Below, piece after piece: positions 63,367-64,000 of a stretch of DNA of 64,000 bases (its first letter is position 1; every line of letters begins with the position of its first letter). The stretch is taken from positions 1 to 64,000 of the forward strand of contig JAFKLT010000038.1 of the NCBI GenBank assembly GCA_017309275.1, written 5' to 3'. Origin of the DNA: Sphingomonadales bacterium. Its GTDB lineage: Bacteria; Pseudomonadota; Alphaproteobacteria; Sphingomonadales; Sphingomonadaceae. The notes beneath the pieces were generated by a model that did no database searches, was not told where the DNA came from, and worked only from the letters and a program-made list of their open reading frames with translations. Both the position numbers and the translations under genes were made by a program.

Positions 63367-64000
63367 ATGATTTCCTCCGGGCGATATGCCGATAAAATTG
63401 CCGTGGTTACGGGCGGAGCCCAAGGCATCGGATTGGCGGTTGCGACCCGAATGGCCCGGGAAGGCGCGACAGTGACCATCGCTGACCGCGCCGAGGACGC
63501 CACGATGGCGGCCGTTGCGGGCCTTCGTTCCGACGGGCTCGACGCTTATGGTGAAATTCACGACCTTGAGAAAAGAGACGGCGCCTGTTCGCTTTACGGG
63601 AATGTGATCGAGCGGCATGGGCGCGTCGATGTCGCGGTCCATAATGTCGGCGGCACGATCTGGGCCAAGCCCTTCTGGGACTATTGCGCGGAGGAGATAG
63701 AGGCTGAGATCAACCGTTCGCTCTGGCCTACGATCTGGTGCTGTCATGCCGTGCTCCCGCATCTTTTGGCGGCGGGCCAGGGTGCGATCGTCAACGTCGG
63801 CTCGGTCGCGACGCGTGGGATCAACCGCTTGCCCTATGCCGCAGCGAAGGGCGGCGTTGCTGCGCTGACCGTGGCGCTTGCCCAGGATCTCGAAGACAGG
63901 CCCATTCGGGTCAATTGCGTGGCGCCAGGCGGCGTGAACGTCACGAGAGTCACACCCAGAAATCCGGCCGAGCCCACCGAGGCAGACAAGGCAGGGTTCG
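63367..64000 (+). CDS. BenD-type cis-diol dehydrogenase (SDR), cut by right edge
   Basis: 211 residues are visible of a short-chain dehydrogenase; the frame is open at the edge. The dinucleotide motif is TGGAQGIG, and the catalytic residues are Ser146, Tyr157 and Lys161 (YAAAK). The stretch HNVGGTIWAKPFWDY and TIWCCHAVLP are diagnostic for BenD/XylL enzymes, which convert the carboxylated cis-dihydrodiol from benzoate-type dioxygenation to a catechol with loss of CO2. It has a ggag ribosome site and is divergent from the NahE-type gene. This is strong evidence that the Rieske pair acts on an aromatic carboxylate. Confidence 0.9.
   Translation, partial: MISSGRYADKIAVVTGGAQGIGLAVATRMAREGATVTIADRAEDATMAAVAGLRSDGLDAYGEIHDLEKRDGACSLYGNVIERHGRVDVAVHNVGGTIWAKPFWDYCAEEIEAEINRSLWPTIWCCHAVLPHLLAAGQGAIVNVGSVATRGINRLPYAAAKGGVAALTVALAQDLEDRPIRVNCVAPGGVNVTRVTPRNPAEPTEADKAGF

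Larger units (their letters stand above)
43622..64000. mobile_element. Genomic island carrying an aromatic catabolic gene set (right end outside window)
   Basis: The segment opens with a tyrosine recombinase directly after trmB and then holds only accessory genes: regulators, transport, a CoA transferase, and aromatic degradation. The first several kilobases are visibly less GC-rich and use more A/T-ending codons than the chromosome to the left. No tRNA or second attachment site is visible, so the right end must lie beyond 64 kb and the exact boundaries are inferred. Confidence 0.65.

Noticed and set aside
43622..64000. CRISPR array or insertion sequences in the island
   Set aside because: I found no regularly spaced direct repeats and no transposase gene; only the integrase at the left boundary.

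Overview
The window is high-GC alphaproteobacterial DNA and most likely comes from a sphingomonad (Sphingopyxis/Sphingomonas type). The indications are a CrtB/CrtI/CrtY carotenoid operon, an ATP12 chaperone, a MetE controlled by a cobalamin riboswitch, an EcfG-type stress promoter, and the general style of the housekeeping genes. This is inferred from gene content; no rRNA is present.

Positions 1-43.6 kb look like core chromosome. Regions in order: (1) 1-7.1 kb, a probable 5-oxoproline (pyroglutamate) utilisation cluster: a fused oxoprolinase cut by the left edge, two partner membrane proteins (DUF969, DUF979), a DUF2891 protein and a LacI regulator. (2) 7.2-15.3 kb, a membrane diguanylate cyclase, metE behind a palindromic operator, promoter and B12 riboswitch, a YciA-type thioesterase, aconitase acnA, and two small membrane proteins. 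(3) 15.3-21.3 kb, an exported amidohydrolase, a DUF1328 protein behind a canonical GGAAC-N16-CGTT promoter, then two convergent genes (an AraC-type membrane regulator and a TonB-dependent receptor) that have both lost their 3' ends at one shared junction, an exported alpha/beta hydrolase and tRNA-Val. (4) 21.3-26.4 kb, a winged-helix regulator and a tight rightward series of nuclease, CrcB, pseudouridine synthase, PaiB-like, small membrane protein and ATP12 genes. (5) 26.4-31.9 kb, a CoA ligase/DsbA-like/crotonase operon, an atypical OmpR-type regulator and a second CoA ligase. (6) 31.9-38.8 kb, a seven-gene translationally coupled operon crtY-crtI-DUF1851-LOG-crtB-pnuC-nadR-like kinase, plus a divergent fatty-acid-hydroxylase family gene. 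(7) 38.8-43.6 kb, lnt, metK (whose upstream palindrome resembles that of metE), an exported hypothetical protein and trmB.

From just after trmB (43.6 kb) to the right edge the DNA is visibly less GC-rich and begins with a tyrosine recombinase, so I read it as an integrated genomic island. It carries two regulators (GntR, IclR), a CoA transferase, an EamA transporter, and an aromatic-compound catabolic set in divergent operons. An eight-gene leftward operon holds UbiX, a secreted unknown, a vanillyl-alcohol-oxidase/p-cresol-methylhydroxylase type flavoprotein, an aldehyde dehydrogenase, UbiD plus its zinc-ribbon subunit D, a second degenerate-looking flavoprotein paralogue, and a cytochrome c. 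An HpaH/HpaI-type hydratase-aldolase pair, a meta-cleavage product hydrolase, a Rieske dioxygenase alpha/beta pair with a NahE-type hydratase-aldolase, and a BenD-type cis-diol dehydrogenase (cut by the right edge) follow.

Together these suggest this logic: oxidise a 4-alkyl/4-hydroxymethyl phenol side chain to a carboxylate, remove the carboxylate non-oxidatively (UbiD) or by dioxygenation and rearomatisation (Rieske plus BenD), then degrade a meta-cleavage product to pyruvate and an aldehyde. The ring-cleavage dioxygenase and the Rieske electron-transfer proteins are not in the window. Copies of a palindrome close to ATTGYRCAAT sit in front of most island operons and probably define one regulon.
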